The notes: generated by a model from the letters alone, not told the origin. Positions 16,053 through 25,097 are shown, counted from the stretch's first letter. The stretch: DNA of 37,565 bases from Betaproteobacteria bacterium (GCA_005883675.1 VBCM01000190.1:1-37565); one strand, 5' to 3'. Program-made: numbers and translations.

Positions 16053-16415
16053 ATGTACCGACGCATTTCAATCATCGCCTTGGGCGCCGCCCTCGCCGCT
16101 TGCCAGACCATGGGCGGGCTCACCGTCAAGGACTACACCGCGAAGTCGGGCCAGCGCGTCATGGCGGGCCAGGCCGAGCCGAAGGCAGAATACAGCTGCG
16201 CGAAGGTCGCGCAGGAGAAGCATGAGTGGGGCATCAAGGGCAACATGGACAAGGTCGGCGCGATGGAGCGCGTGACCGCCACCGCGGTCGACGCCGCGCC
16301 GGCGAAAGGGGCGAACTACGCGTACGTTATGGCGCCCGGACAGATGAGCATCGGGGCCGTGAACGTCAACGCCTTCAGCGATGCGCATCCCCGGCCCGGC
16401 GCGGCGGTGGCATAG
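16053..16415 (+). CDS. Small exported lipoprotein, unknown function
   Basis: A 120-aa protein with AAAGGGAG just upstream of ATG 16053, a strong ribosome site. The N-terminus MYRRISIIALGAALAAC is a lipoprotein signal peptide with lipobox LAAC, so Cys17 should be lipid-modified. The mature part has a region around YSCAKVAQEKHEWGIKGNMD and an aromatic segment KGANYAYVMAPGQ. This resembles small DUF4156-like lipoproteins in size and in the NYAYV segment, but I am not sure of the family. It is followed 13 bases later by the patatin-like gene. Confidence 0.7.
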   Translation: MYRRISIIALGAALAACQTMGGLTVKDYTAKSGQRVMAGQAEPKAEYSCAKVAQEKHEWGIKGNMDKVGAMERVTATAVDAAPAKGANYAYVMAPGQMSIGAVNVNAFSDAHPRPGAAVA

Positions 16416-16428
16416 TGGCGGGCCGCGC

Positions 16429-17436
16429 ATGAAACGGGAGGAGAGACCGAAGATCGCGATCGCCTGCCAGGGCGGCGGCAGCCATGCCGCGTTCACGGCG
16501 GGCCTGCTTTCGCGCTTGCTCGAGCCGCAGTTCGTCGAGCGCTATGAGCTCGTCGCGCTGAGCGGCACGTCGGGCGGCGCGATGTGCGCCGCGCTCGCCT
16601 GGGCGGGACTCATCAGCGACGGAATCGAAGACGCGCGAGCACGGCTCGCCGGTTTCTGGCGCGACCTCGAGGCGAAAGAGCCGGTCGATGCGGCCATGAA
16701 CTTCTGGAGCGTGTGGTTCGCCCGGCTGCCGGTGACGCTCGAGATGAGCCCGTACCTCTTCGAGCCGCTCGCCGAGTTCACGCTGCGCGCTTTGCTCGAG
16801 AAGCATTTGCGCCTCGAGCGGCTGCCCGCGCCGCGGCCTGCGCTGCCGAAGCTCCTCGTCGGCGCGACCAACATCCAGAGCGGCGATCGCACCGTGTTCG
16901 AGGGCCTCACGCTCAGCTACGACGAGCTGGTCGCCTCGGCCGCGGTGCCGCTCCTCTACCGCGCGGTGAAGGCCGGCAACGCGCTCTACTGGGACGGGCT
17001 CTTCAGCACCAACCCGCCGGTGCGCGAGTTCACCGACCTCGAGCAGGTGCCCGACGAGATCTGGGTCGTGCAGATCAATCCGCAGCGCCGCGAGCAGGAG
17101 CCGATGAACGTGCGCGACATCGTCGATCGCCGCAACGAGCTCGCGGGAAATCTCTCGCTCGCGCAGGAGCTCTACTTCATCGAGCGCGTGAATCGCCTGC
17201 GCGCAAGGCACGGCACGCTGCACGCGAAGTACAAGCACATCACGATCCGCGTAGTGGAGCTCGCGCGCGAGCTCGACAATGCGTCCAAGCTCGACCGCAG
17301 CGCGCAATTGATCGACGGGCTGGTCGAGCACGGCAAGGAGCGCGCCGCCCTCTTCTTCGAGGACTGCTCGCTCTGGCCGCGGCCCGACAGCCTGCCGGCG
17401 AGAGCGGTGCGCCCGGCGACCGCTCTGATGAAATGA
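16429..17436 (+). CDS. Patatin-like phospholipase
   Basis: A 335-aa patatin-family acyl hydrolase. The oxyanion motif QGGGSHAAFTAG (about residues 14-25) and the nucleophile elbow GTSGG with Ser48 are followed by the dyad Asp189 in DGLFSTNPP. No signal peptide is visible, so it is cytoplasmic or peripherally membrane-bound; substrates would be phospholipids or acyl-CoA. I chose ATG 16429; an in-frame ATG at 16381 lies within the preceding lipoprotein gene. The stop overlaps the next gene as ATGA, making a three-gene operon with a small membrane protein and a methyltransferase. Confidence 0.9.
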   Translation: MKREERPKIAIACQGGGSHAAFTAGLLSRLLEPQFVERYELVALSGTSGGAMCAALAWAGLISDGIEDARARLAGFWRDLEAKEPVDAAMNFWSVWFARLPVTLEMSPYLFEPLAEFTLRALLEKHLRLERLPAPRPALPKLLVGATNIQSGDRTVFEGLTLSYDELVASAAVPLLYRAVKAGNALYWDGLFSTNPPVREFTDLEQVPDEIWVVQINPQRREQEPMNVRDIVDRRNELAGNLSLAQELYFIERVNRLRARHGTLHAKYKHITIRVVELARELDNASKLDRSAQLIDGLVEHGKERAALFFEDCSLWPRPDSLPARAVRPATALMK

Positions 17437-17663
17437 TCGGCACGCAGCTTTCGGCCAGGGCCGCGGCGATCTGCGCCGTGCTGTTCGGCGCCATTTGCCT
17501 GTGGTTTGCGCTCGACGCCTTCACTTCGCCGGCCGAGCTCAGCAATCCCGACCAGCTCTCCGGCGGAGCGAGCTTCGCCGGCTTTTGGGCGTTTCTTGCG
17601 GTGGTCGCGTTCGCCATCGGCTGCTTGTCGTGGCGATTCACCCAGCAGCAAAGATCGCAATGA
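17433..17663 (+). CDS. Small two-helix membrane protein
   Basis: A 76-aa protein with two clear membrane helices (about residues 9-29, AAAICAVLFGAICLWFALDA, and 47-66, AGFWAFLAVVAFAIGCLSW) joined by a short polar loop with Ser, Pro and Asn. The C-terminus is basic (RFTQQQRSQ), predicted cytoplasmic. It overlaps the patatin gene upstream and the methyltransferase gene downstream by ATGA at both ends, which strongly supports translation. The family is not recognised. Confidence 0.65.
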   Translation: MIGTQLSARAAAICAVLFGAICLWFALDAFTSPAELSNPDQLSGGASFAGFWAFLAVVAFAIGCLSWRFTQQQRSQ

Positions 17664-18481
17664 CCGACGCATTGCAGGCAGCGAAGCTCAAGGCGGAGAA
17701 AACGTACAACACGGCCGCCGATTGCTTCGACGCGAGACCGCTTGCCTTCTGGGAGCGCTACGGCCGGAGCACTATCGAGCGCCTGAAGCTCGCACACGGC
17801 GCCGCCGTGCTCGACGTGTGTTGCGGCACGGGGGCCTCGGCGCTGCCAGCCGCGCAAGCGGTGGGCCCTGACGGCCGCGTGATTGCGGTGGATCTCGCCG
17901 AAGAGCTGCTCAAGCTCGGTCGCGCGAAGGCCGCGGCGGCCCGGCTGCACAGCGTCGAGTTCCGCCGCGGCGACATGACGGCGCTTGGCTTTCCTGACGG
18001 CTTCTTCGACGCGGTGGTGTGCGTGTTCGGGATCTTTTTCGTTCCCGACATGGAGGCGCAGGTGGCCGAGCTGTGGCGCATGGTGCGTCCCGGCGGCCGG
18101 CTTGCGATTACGACGTGGGGCCCGGGCATCTTCGCACCAGCCTATGAGCTGTGGCTCGACGCCGTGCGGCGCGTGCGCCCGGATCTCTACTCGGCGTTCA
18201 ATCCTTGGGACCGCATCACGACACCGCAAGCCGTCCGCAAGCTTTTCGCCGATGGCGGGGTCGCTGAAGTCGAGGTAATACCCGAGGAAGGCGTCCAGCC
18301 GCTCGCCGGGCCGGACGATTTCTGGACCATCGCGCTCGGCAGCGGCCTGCGCTGGACGATCGAGCAGATGGGCGCCGAGGTGGCGAGCAACGTGCGGCAA
18401 GAGATCATGAGCGCGCTCGCCGCGCGGCGCGTCGATCGCGTCGCCACCAATGTCATCTATGCGCTAGCGCGCAGGCCATAA
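17660..18481 (+). CDS. Class I SAM-dependent methyltransferase (UbiE/Methyltransf_11-like)
   Basis: A 273-aa methyltransferase. Motif I is VLDVCCGTGASALPAA (about residues 50-65), followed by VIAVDLAEELLKLG (motif II acidic residue), FRRGDMTALGFPDGFFDAV (motifs III-IV) and MVRPGGRLAITTWG (post-motif). These features fit small-molecule or lipid methyltransferases of the UbiE type. The acceptor cannot be deduced; coupling to a patatin-like lipase suggests lipid metabolism, but this is inference. The start overlaps the preceding stop as ATGA. Confidence 0.87.
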   Translation: MTDALQAAKLKAEKTYNTAADCFDARPLAFWERYGRSTIERLKLAHGAAVLDVCCGTGASALPAAQAVGPDGRVIAVDLAEELLKLGRAKAAAARLHSVEFRRGDMTALGFPDGFFDAVVCVFGIFFVPDMEAQVAELWRMVRPGGRLAITTWGPGIFAPAYELWLDAVRRVRPDLYSAFNPWDRITTPQAVRKLFADGGVAEVEVIPEEGVQPLAGPDDFWTIALGSGLRWTIEQMGAEVASNVRQEIMSALAARRVDRVATNVIYALARRP

Positions 18482-18490
18482 GCGCCTGCT

Positions 18491-19471
18491 ATGCTGCAGC
18501 GAGTAATGGGTCGCCCTGTCCATGTCCTGATCGTGCTTGCGCTGGCGGTGTGCGCCACGCCGCTCTTCGCCGCTGCGAACTGCAAGCTGATGCAGATCGG
18601 CGAATGGCGCGTGAAGCCGCACAGCGGCCGCTTGATCGTCGACGGCGAGATCAACGGACAGAAGATCGGCGTCCTGCTCGACACCGGCGCGCAGAACAGC
18701 GTGATCCTGCGCGCGGCCGCCGACCGGCTCGGTCTCACGCGGCAGACGGCACCCGGCTACCGCGCCTACGGCGTCGGCGGGGAAACGTACGTCGAATACA
18801 CCGTGCTCGACGAGATGAAGCTCGGCCAGGCAGCGCGCCGCAACTGGCGCGTTCTCGTGCTCGGCGAGCGCGAGCTCGGGCAAGACCACGCCCTTCTTCT
18901 CGGCTACGACTTCTTCCAACAGGTGGACATCGAATTCGATTTGCCGAACGACACGGTGCGCCTGTTCCAGGCCGAGGACTGCGGCAATGTGTCGCTCGCC
19001 TACTGGGCGCGCGGCACGGCCGACGTAATAAGCCTCGCGATCGATAACGAGAAGCCGGGGATCCTCGTGCCGGTAAAGCTGAACGACAGGGCACTGCTTG
19101 CCGAGCTCGATTCCGGTGCCAGCCGGTCGGTGGTGAGCCGCCTCGTCGCCGCGCAGATTGGCGTCACGCCCGACACGCCCACGCGGGTGATCGGCGCGTT
19201 CCAAAGCTTCGTCATCGGCGGCGAGATGATCCGCAATCCCGAGATCCGGTTTACCGATCTCTCGATAGCGAGCACGCAGACGGGGAGCCGCGTTGCCCTG
19301 CGCGAGGACCTGCGCGACATGCTGCTCGGCCTCGACTTCCTGCGCGCGCATCGCGTGTACGTGGCGCACAGCCAAGGCCGGCTTTACTTCGCCTACAGCG
19401 GCGGACCGGTGTTCAGCGTTCCACCACCGCAGCCGCCGGTGCCGGCGCCGGCGGCGAAGCCGGGGGGCTGA
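18491..19471 (+). CDS. Exported tandem retropepsin-like aspartic protease
   Basis: A 326-aa protein with an N-terminal hydrophobic signal segment (HVLIVLALAVCATPLFAAA). It contains two copies of the retroviral-type aspartyl protease fold in one chain. The first copy has the active-site triad DTGAQNS (Asp64) and the later LLLGYDFF motif. The second has DSGASRS (Asp207) and MLLGLDFLR. Each copy therefore shows the D-T/S-G and hydrophobic-hydrophobic-Gly elements that normally come from two subunits. It ends in a Pro-rich tail. It probably acts in the periplasm as an intramolecular dimer. Another in-frame ATG at 18506 is possible. It stands alone 9 bases after the methyltransferase gene. Confidence 0.85.
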   Translation: MLQRVMGRPVHVLIVLALAVCATPLFAAANCKLMQIGEWRVKPHSGRLIVDGEINGQKIGVLLDTGAQNSVILRAAADRLGLTRQTAPGYRAYGVGGETYVEYTVLDEMKLGQAARRNWRVLVLGERELGQDHALLLGYDFFQQVDIEFDLPNDTVRLFQAEDCGNVSLAYWARGTADVISLAIDNEKPGILVPVKLNDRALLAELDSGASRSVVSRLVAAQIGVTPDTPTRVIGAFQSFVIGGEMIRNPEIRFTDLSIASTQTGSRVALREDLRDMLLGLDFLRAHRVYVAHSQGRLYFAYSGGPVFSVPPPQPPVPAPAAKPGG

Positions 19472-19516
19472 TCTTGCCGGTGAACGTTTGCGCGCCGCGG
19501 CAGGACTAAGGTTCTA

Positions 19517-19846
19517 ATGGCAAGCTGGCTCCACGCCGCGCTCCGCGCGGTCCTCCCCCACGTCGGCGACATCATTGCCGCGGGCAAGCCCGCATTTACC
19601 AAGCGCGAGGCCGCCAACCAGGACCTCGTGCAGCAGCAGATCGCCGAGCTGCAGGGCGCGGTCTCGCAGCAGTCGTCGCATATCAAGGAGCTCGCCGCGC
19701 AGCTCGAGAACACGGTGAACGCGCTCGAAAAGGCGGTGCAGGCCGCCGAGGAGCGGCTGCGGCGCGTTCTCATCTTCACCGCGGTGGCGGCGGCCGTCGC
19801 GGTGGCCGCGCTCGGCATCGCGTTCATCGCCGTCATGACGCGGTGA
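19517..19846 (+). CDS. Coiled-coil protein with C-terminal membrane anchor
   Basis: A 109-aa protein. Residues about 30-82 form a long amphipathic helix (QDLVQQQIAELQGAVSQQSS and LENTVNALEKAVQAAEERLR) with heptad spacing, a predicted coiled coil. Residues about 84-106 (VLIFTAVAAAVAVAALGIAF) form one membrane helix at the C-terminus, so it is probably tail-anchored with the coil in the cytoplasm. No enzyme motif is seen. Its stop overlaps the GTG start of the AlkB-like gene. Confidence 0.7.
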   Translation: MASWLHAALRAVLPHVGDIIAAGKPAFTKREAANQDLVQQQIAELQGAVSQQSSHIKELAAQLENTVNALEKAVQAAEERLRRVLIFTAVAAAVAVAALGIAFIAVMTR

Positions 19847-20418
19847 AGTCCGAGCAGGCGGAGCTCTTCGGCGCCGCCGCGCCGGTCCTCCCGGAAGGTT
19901 TTGTCTACCAGCCGGAGTTCCTGAGCGAGGAGGAAGAAAGCGCACTCCTCGCCGAGATTGCGCGCCTGCCGCTCGAGCAGGCGAAATACAAGGAGTACAC
20001 CGCACGACGCCGCGTCGCCTATTTCGGGCACGACTACGACTTCTCTGCCAACCGGCTGGGCGAAGCGCCGCCCATTCCGGCGTTTCTCGAGCCGCTGCGC
20101 GCGAAGCTCGCGCGCTGGATGGGCATCGCGCCGGCCGACTTCATGACCGCGCTCGTCACCGAGTACCGGCCGGGCACGCCGCTCGGCTGGCATCGCGACG
20201 CGCCGGAGTACGAGCGCGTCGCCGGCGTGTCGCTCGGCGGCTGGGCGCGCATGCGACTGCGCCGCTATCCCGCGGGAAAGGACAAGTCGCTCGCGCTGGA
20301 GCTTGCGCCGCGCTCGGCCTACCAGATGCGGGGCGCCGCACGCTGGCAATGGCAGCACAGCATCCCGGCAACCAAGGAGCTGCGCTACTCGATCACTTTC
20401 CGCACGCTCAGAGCCTGA
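19843..20418 (+). CDS. AlkB-like 2-oxoglutarate/Fe(II)-dependent dioxygenase
   Basis: A 191-aa AlkB-superfamily dioxygenase, expected to remove alkyl lesions from nucleic acids. The iron ligands are visible: His117 and Asp119 (GWHRDAPEY) and His172 (WQHSIP). The 2-oxoglutarate-binding Arg pair is Arg181 and Arg187 (RYSITFR). The substrate lid carries RVAYFGHDYDF. Length fits short AlkB/ALKBH2-like proteins. The GTG start at 19843 overlaps the previous stop as GTGA. The 3' end overlaps by 11 bases the convergent membrane-protein gene. No ada gene or other alkylation response gene is adjacent. Confidence 0.92.
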   Translation: MKSEQAELFGAAAPVLPEGFVYQPEFLSEEEESALLAEIARLPLEQAKYKEYTARRRVAYFGHDYDFSANRLGEAPPIPAFLEPLRAKLARWMGIAPADFMTALVTEYRPGTPLGWHRDAPEYERVAGVSLGGWARMRLRRYPAGKDKSLALELAPRSAYQMRGAARWQWQHSIPATKELRYSITFRTLRA

Positions 20419-20827
20419 AGCGGACGATCCAGGCGAGCCCGGAAAGCGCGATCCAGGCGATGACGGCGACAGCGAGCATCTGCCAGGTCGCAAGCCGCGG
20501 CGCGAGCCACCATAGCGCGCCGCCGAAGCCCAGTAGTCCGACGCAGCCGGCGACGGCGCCGGCCGCCACCACCGCCGAGACTTGGCGCCCGCGCCGCGCG
20601 CCGCGGTAGCCGTCCTCGCGCTTCTTCTCCTTCTCGTGGCGTTCGACCAGCGTCACCCCGGCGGGGAAGATCCCGGGGAAGGCGAGGAACAGGCCGCCGA
20701 CGACCGGACCGAACTCCTTGGCGATGACGCCGGTGATCGCGGTCACGACGCCGCCGAAAAGAAAGCGCACGAGCCATTCCCGCGCGCTTGTCTGCCGGAG
20801 CCGCGAAAACTGCGCCTTGATGATCAT
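20408..20827 (-). CDS. Small integral membrane protein (paired with upstream gene)
   Basis: A 139-aa protein starting MIIKAQFSRLRQTSAREWLV. Membrane segments include RFLFGGVVTAITGVIAKEF, GGLFLAFPGIFPAGVTLVE and two C-terminal helices (AVVAAGAVAGCVGLLGFGGA and MLAVAVIAWIALSGLAW), with a strongly charged cytoplasmic loop HEKEKKREDGYRGARRGRQ between. It shares the RFLxGGxV motif and the pattern of its first half with the protein encoded just upstream, suggesting the two are related and may form a complex. Function is not recognised. It starts within the upstream stop (ATGA). Confidence 0.65.
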   Translation of the reverse strand: MIIKAQFSRLRQTSAREWLVRFLFGGVVTAITGVIAKEFGPVVGGLFLAFPGIFPAGVTLVERHEKEKKREDGYRGARRGRQVSAVVAAGAVAGCVGLLGFGGALWWLAPRLATWQMLAVAVIAWIALSGLAWIVRFRL

Positions 20828-21177
20828 CGCAGCACCCACGCCCAGAGCGCGAAGGCGACCGCGAGCCATACCACGAGCGACGCGAGCGACGCCGACGCGG
20901 CCCGCCAGTTGCGCCGCATGAGGAGCCAGCTTGTGAGCTGCGAGTACGCGGCGAGCGCGAGCGCCCCCGCAATCATGGAGCGGCCTTCGAGCGCGAGATA
21001 CTGCGCATCCTCCTTGAGCGCGGTGAGGGCGAGCGTCGCCAGCGCCACCGAGGGCGCCGCGTTGAAGATGCCCGAGAAGCTCTTCGGCCGAAAGATGTCG
21101 CCTAGCACCGCGAATGCGGAAACCACGGCACCGCCGACGAGGAAACGCAGGACGAGTTCGCTAAGCACGCCAGCCAC
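20824..21177 (-). CDS. Small integral membrane protein (partner of downstream gene)
   Basis: A 117-aa hydrophobic protein with about four membrane helices. It starts from GTG 21177 (MAGVLSELVLRFLVGGAVVS); a second in-frame GTG three codons later is equally possible. The motif DIFRPKSFSGIFNAAPSVAL is followed by ALAAYSQLTSW and a final helix VVWLAVAFALWAWVL. The FRPKSFxGxFxAAPSVAL segment recurs in small bacterial membrane proteins I have seen annotated only as hypothetical or DUF. It is divergent from the exported YqgE-like genes across 35 bases. Function is unknown. Confidence 0.65.
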   Translation of the reverse strand: MAGVLSELVLRFLVGGAVVSAFAVLGDIFRPKSFSGIFNAAPSVALATLALTALKEDAQYLALEGRSMIAGALALAAYSQLTSWLLMRRNWRAASASLASLVVWLAVAFALWAWVLR

Positions 21178-21212
21178 CCGCTATTGCATACTGCGAATAT
21201 AGGCCCACCCGG

Positions 21213-21806
21213 ATGAAACAGTTCATTCTCGCGCTGCTCTTCCCGGCCGCCTGTGCGCTTGCGCAGCCGAGCGGCATCGTGCTCGTCGCGAAGCCGGGGC
21301 TGCCCGACCCGAACTTCAGCGAGACCGTGCTGCTCGTGACGCGCACCGATGATGGCAACCCGGTGGGCGTGATCCTCAACCGGCCGACGACGCTCAAGCT
21401 CGCCGAGGCCGCGCCGCGCATGCGCGGCGCTCAGGATTTCACGGAGCCGCTCTATTTCGGCGGCCCGGTGATGCGCGAGGTCCTGATCGCGCTGTTTCGC
21501 TCGGATACGCCACCCGCTGAAGCGGCCTTCCCGGTGCTGCCCGGCGTCTATCTCACCATGCACCCGGCGAAGATCGAGGCGCTCATCGCCGAGCGCCGCG
21601 CGCCGCTGCGGCTCTACGCGGGCTTTTCCGGCTGGGCGCCGCGGCAGCTCGAGGCGGAGATCGAGAGCGGGAGCTGGTTCGTGCTGCGCGCGACCGAAGC
21701 GCTCGCATTCCGCGGCGACACCTCGGCAATGTGGGCCGAGCTCGTCGCGCAGGCGAGCGGCGCGCGCACCGAGCGCGCGAGCCATTCGCTATACTGCTCG
21801 GCATGA
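21213..21806 (+). CDS. Exported YqgE/AlgH-family (DUF179) protein, first paralogue
   Basis: A 197-aa protein of the YqgE/AlgH family. After an N-terminal signal-like segment (MKQFILALLFPAACALA) comes the family start GIVLVAKPGLPDPNFSETVL, the conserved GVILNRPTTL, LYFGGPVM and a later YAGFSGWAPRQLEAEIESGS. Standard YqgE begins directly at the family motif and is cytoplasmic, so the signal peptide is unusual and implies a periplasmic or envelope location. Molecular function of the family is not established. Its stop overlaps the start of a second paralogue. The C-terminus (HSLYCSA) is probably unstructured. Confidence 0.85.
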   Translation: MKQFILALLFPAACALAQPSGIVLVAKPGLPDPNFSETVLLVTRTDDGNPVGVILNRPTTLKLAEAAPRMRGAQDFTEPLYFGGPVMREVLIALFRSDTPPAEAAFPVLPGVYLTMHPAKIEALIAERRAPLRLYAGFSGWAPRQLEAEIESGSWFVLRATEALAFRGDTSAMWAELVAQASGARTERASHSLYCSA

Positions 21807-22417
21807 CTTCCGTGCTTCGCATGTTGTTCGCGCTCGCTGCGGCGGCGCTCGCCGCGCCGGCGGCTGCCCAGGACGAGGCGATGATCCTCGTCGCGCATCC
21901 GCTGTTCCGCGACCTCGACTACCGCCAGACCGTGCTGATCGCGGCGCCCGCGCCGAACGGCGGCCACGTCGGCGTGATCCTCAACCGGCCGACGAAGCGC
22001 TCCCTCGGCAGCCTCTTCCCGGAGCACGAGCCGTCCAAGAAGGTGCTCGACCCGGTTTATTACGGCGGGCCATTCTCGCGCGGCGCGCTCGTCGCCCTGG
22101 TGCACGCGCACGACAGTCCCGGCCCGGGCTCCGTGCCGCTCATGAAGGATCTCTACCTTGCGTTCCGCGCCAACACCATCGACCACGTGATCGAATCCAC
22201 GCCGAACGATGCGCGCTATTACGTCGGCTACGTCGGCTGGCGACCCGGCGAGCTGAAGAGCGAGATCGACCGCGGCCTGTGGACGGTGCTCAACGCCGAT
22301 GTCGAGATGGTATTTCGCAAGGACACCGACGGCCTGTGGGAGGAGCTCCTGCAGTCCAGTAAACGCATCCGCGCCGCCGCGCCCGGCGACGCGCGCCTCG
22401 CGCTCGTCGCTCGCTGA
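21803..22417 (+). CDS. Exported YqgE/AlgH-family (DUF179) protein, second paralogue
   Basis: A 204-aa protein starting at ATG 21803 overlapping the previous stop (ATGA). It has a clear signal peptide (MTSVLRMLFALAAAALAAPA, cleaved near AQ-DE). The family core follows: AMILVAHPLFRDLDYRQTVL, GVILNRPTKRSLG, VYYGGPFSRGALVAL and YVGYVGWRPGELKSEIDRG. It is clearly homologous to its upstream neighbour but diverged, so the pair came from an old duplication and is probably co-expressed. A shared periplasmic role is inferred. It ends 9 bases before the transposase-associated inverted repeat. Confidence 0.87.
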   Translation: MTSVLRMLFALAAAALAAPAAAQDEAMILVAHPLFRDLDYRQTVLIAAPAPNGGHVGVILNRPTKRSLGSLFPEHEPSKKVLDPVYYGGPFSRGALVALVHAHDSPGPGSVPLMKDLYLAFRANTIDHVIESTPNDARYYVGYVGWRPGELKSEIDRGLWTVLNADVEMVFRKDTDGLWEELLQSSKRIRAAAPGDARLALVAR

Positions 22418-22426
22418 CGACGCGTC

Positions 22427-22454
22427 GCCCTAATTCGGGGTCAGGGCAACAACT
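22427..22454. repeat. Left 28-bp inverted repeat of the RAYT element
   Basis: It begins GCCCTAATTC and ends GGCAACAACT, and is the exact reverse complement of 23241-23268. It contains the core TCGGGGTCAGGGC, which is seen again in altered form in the palindrome at 26731-26782. Confidence 0.9.
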
Positions 22455-22457
22455 CCA

Positions 22458-22475
22458 TCGGGGTCAGGGCAACAA
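22458..22475. repeat. Partial direct copy of the repeat core
   Basis: The 18 bases TCGGGGTCAGGGCAACAA repeat positions 8-25 of the left end in the same orientation, starting four bases after it. The transposase stop codon (22464-22466) lies inside this copy. Confidence 0.85.
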
Positions 22476-23204
22476 TTCGCCCTGCAGCCCCATATCGTGC
22501 GCTATGGGGTCTTGCGTGACCTTGGCCCGTGGCGGTCCCGGTTTCACGCGTTCCAGATGTCGGACTCCCGCCTGCGCAAGCTTGGCTTTCAACTCCTCGC
22601 CCACTAGCGCGTAGCCGCCATTCGTGGCGTCGCGAACGGCGTCGACAAACGACGGCTCGTCGCCCTGCTCGAATAGTGCTCGATATGCAGCCTGCCGATA
22701 CGCGAGATCTGCGCCGAGCGCCAAGTACTCGGAATGCGGCGTGAGCAGCCGGTTCCCCTGCACTCCGATATTGCCGGCGTGGCTTGACCAGCGATAAGCC
22801 GGTGGAGCGGCCACCATCCCGGCGCGCACGGGATTCAGCTCGATGTAGCGATGGCATACCAGAACGTACCGCGCCGAGTCGACGAGGCAGGAGCGAAAGC
22901 GTCCTTCCCACAGCGTCCCGGTCCTGCCGTACCGACGGTTGAAATACGGCACATACCGTTGTCCGAGCTCGCGCATGAGCTTGGCACACGAGTGCTCGCC
23001 CGCGGGAGTCAAGAGCAGATGCACATGATTTGTCATCAAGCAGTACGCGTGCAGCGCGCATTGCGTGCGCACAGTCAAATCGCCCAGGAATGTGAGATAG
23101 ACGAGGTAGTCGCTATCTTCCCTAAAGCAGGGCTGACGATCGACCCCGCGCTGCACGATATGCAGTGCTATGCCAGGGAAGCTCAGTCGCGGCGGTCGAG
23201 CCAT
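22464..23204 (-). CDS. REP-associated tyrosine transposase (IS200-like, Y1 HUH superfamily)
   Basis: A 246-aa transposase. It begins MARPPRLSFPGIALHIVQRG, typical of the RAYT family. The HUH metal motif is His60 and His62 (TNHVHLLLTP). A Tyr lies in HRYIELNPVRAGMV (Tyr120), a conserved block in this family; GTLWEGRFRS is another. RAYTs cut and join single-stranded DNA at palindromic REP sequences and are usually single-copy and domesticated in their hosts. I chose ATG 23204, seven codons downstream of the longest ORF start, because the family begins there. The gene appears intact. Confidence 0.92.
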   Translation of the reverse strand: MARPPRLSFPGIALHIVQRGVDRQPCFREDSDYLVYLTFLGDLTVRTQCALHAYCLMTNHVHLLLTPAGEHSCAKLMRELGQRYVPYFNRRYGRTGTLWEGRFRSCLVDSARYVLVCHRYIELNPVRAGMVAAPPAYRWSSHAGNIGVQGNRLLTPHSEYLALGADLAYRQAAYRALFEQGDEPSFVDAVRDATNGGYALVGEELKAKLAQAGVRHLERVKPGPPRAKVTQDPIAHDMGLQGELLP

Positions 23205-23240
23205 AGCGTCCACAACGCCGAGCACGACGGGCCCGTTGAC

Positions 23241-23261
23241 AGTTGTTGCCCTGACCCCGAA

Positions 23262-23268
<7 letters not shown>
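23241..23268. repeat. Right 28-bp inverted repeat of the RAYT element
   Basis: It is the exact reverse complement of 22427-22454. The TAA stop of the alcohol dehydrogenase gene (minus strand, 23262-23264) lies within it. Confidence 0.9.
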
Positions 23269-24434
<1,166 letters not shown>

Positions 24435-24438
24435 CGCG

Positions 24439-25056
24439 CTAGCGCAGGCCGCTCGGCTGCCCGCTGGTGCTCGGGGCTTCGCCCGTCTCGAGGATGGCGC
24501 GCGCGTGGCGCAGCGCATCGGCGACGAGCCGCTGCGGCGAGCGTCCCATTACGCGCGCGAGCGCCGCGCCGAGCGAGCCGCCGCTCGGCGCGTACTCGAG
24601 ATGCGCCGCCACGATGGTGCCGCGGCCACCGGGTGCGTCGCGGAAGCTGAGCGAGCCGAAATGCGCGAGCTTCTCGCCACGCAGCCCCCGCCACGCAAGC
24701 TCCTGGTCGGCGACGTTGCGCGCGATGTCCACCTCGGCGTCGGCGAGCGCCGGCAGGTGCTCCGGCCGCGCGAAGTAGGCATAGACCTCGGCTCGCGGGC
24801 GCGAGATGGTGATCGCTTCCTCCACGACGATGGTCTCGGCGAGCTGCGGCTGCGCCGGCTCGCGGTTCACGCGGATGCCGAGCGGCTTCAACATCGGGTT
24901 GCTGCCTGTGTACGCCTGGTAGAGGAACCAGCTGCCCACGCTCGCCGCCAGCGCCCGTGACCAGCTCGGGCGGCGCAATGCCCAGACAATCAACGCGATG
25001 CCGCCGACCACATAGCCGATGCGATCGGCGCGCGTCAGATTCGGGCTTCGCGGCAT
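24439..25056 (-). CDS. Membrane-anchored SRPBCC (polyketide cyclase-like) protein
   Basis: A 205-aa protein. The first 55 residues contain hydrophobic helices ([19 protein letters not shown] and [17 protein letters not shown]) like a DUF2892 domain. From about residue 75 an SRPBCC domain follows: [31 protein letters not shown], and [23 protein letters not shown] domains bind hydrophobic ligands. The fused DUF2892-SRPBCC arrangement next to a zinc alcohol dehydrogenase recurs in proteobacteria as far as I know, but the role is not established. ATG 25056 is chosen; a longer ORF upstream overlaps the divergent gene. Confidence 0.8.
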   Translation of the reverse strand: MPRSPNLTRADRIGYVVGGIALIVWALRRPSWSRALAASVGSWFLYQAYTGSNPMLKPLGIRVNREPAQPQLAETIVVEEAITISRPRAEVYAYFARPEHLPALADAEVDIARNVADQELAWRGLRGEKLAHFGSLSFRDAPGGRGTIVAAHLEYAPSGGSLGAALARVMGRSPQRLVADALRHARAILETGEAPSTSGQPSGLR

Positions 25057-25082
25057 GGCCGCTGCGCAGCAATTTTCAGACC

Positions 25083-25097
25083 CCCACGCGGCGTGGG
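25083..25097. promoter_or_regulatory. Palindrome in the divergent intergenic region
   Basis: CCCACGC (25083-25089) and GCGTGGG (25091-25097) flank a single G. It lies between the divergent SRPBCC gene (start 25056) and the metallo-beta-lactamase-fold gene (start 25150). A regulator site is possible; no promoter boxes are convincing. Confidence 0.3.

Noticed and set aside
19473-19495. TGCCG/CGGCA hairpin after the retropepsin-like gene
   Set aside because: Only five pairs with a long loop and no T run.
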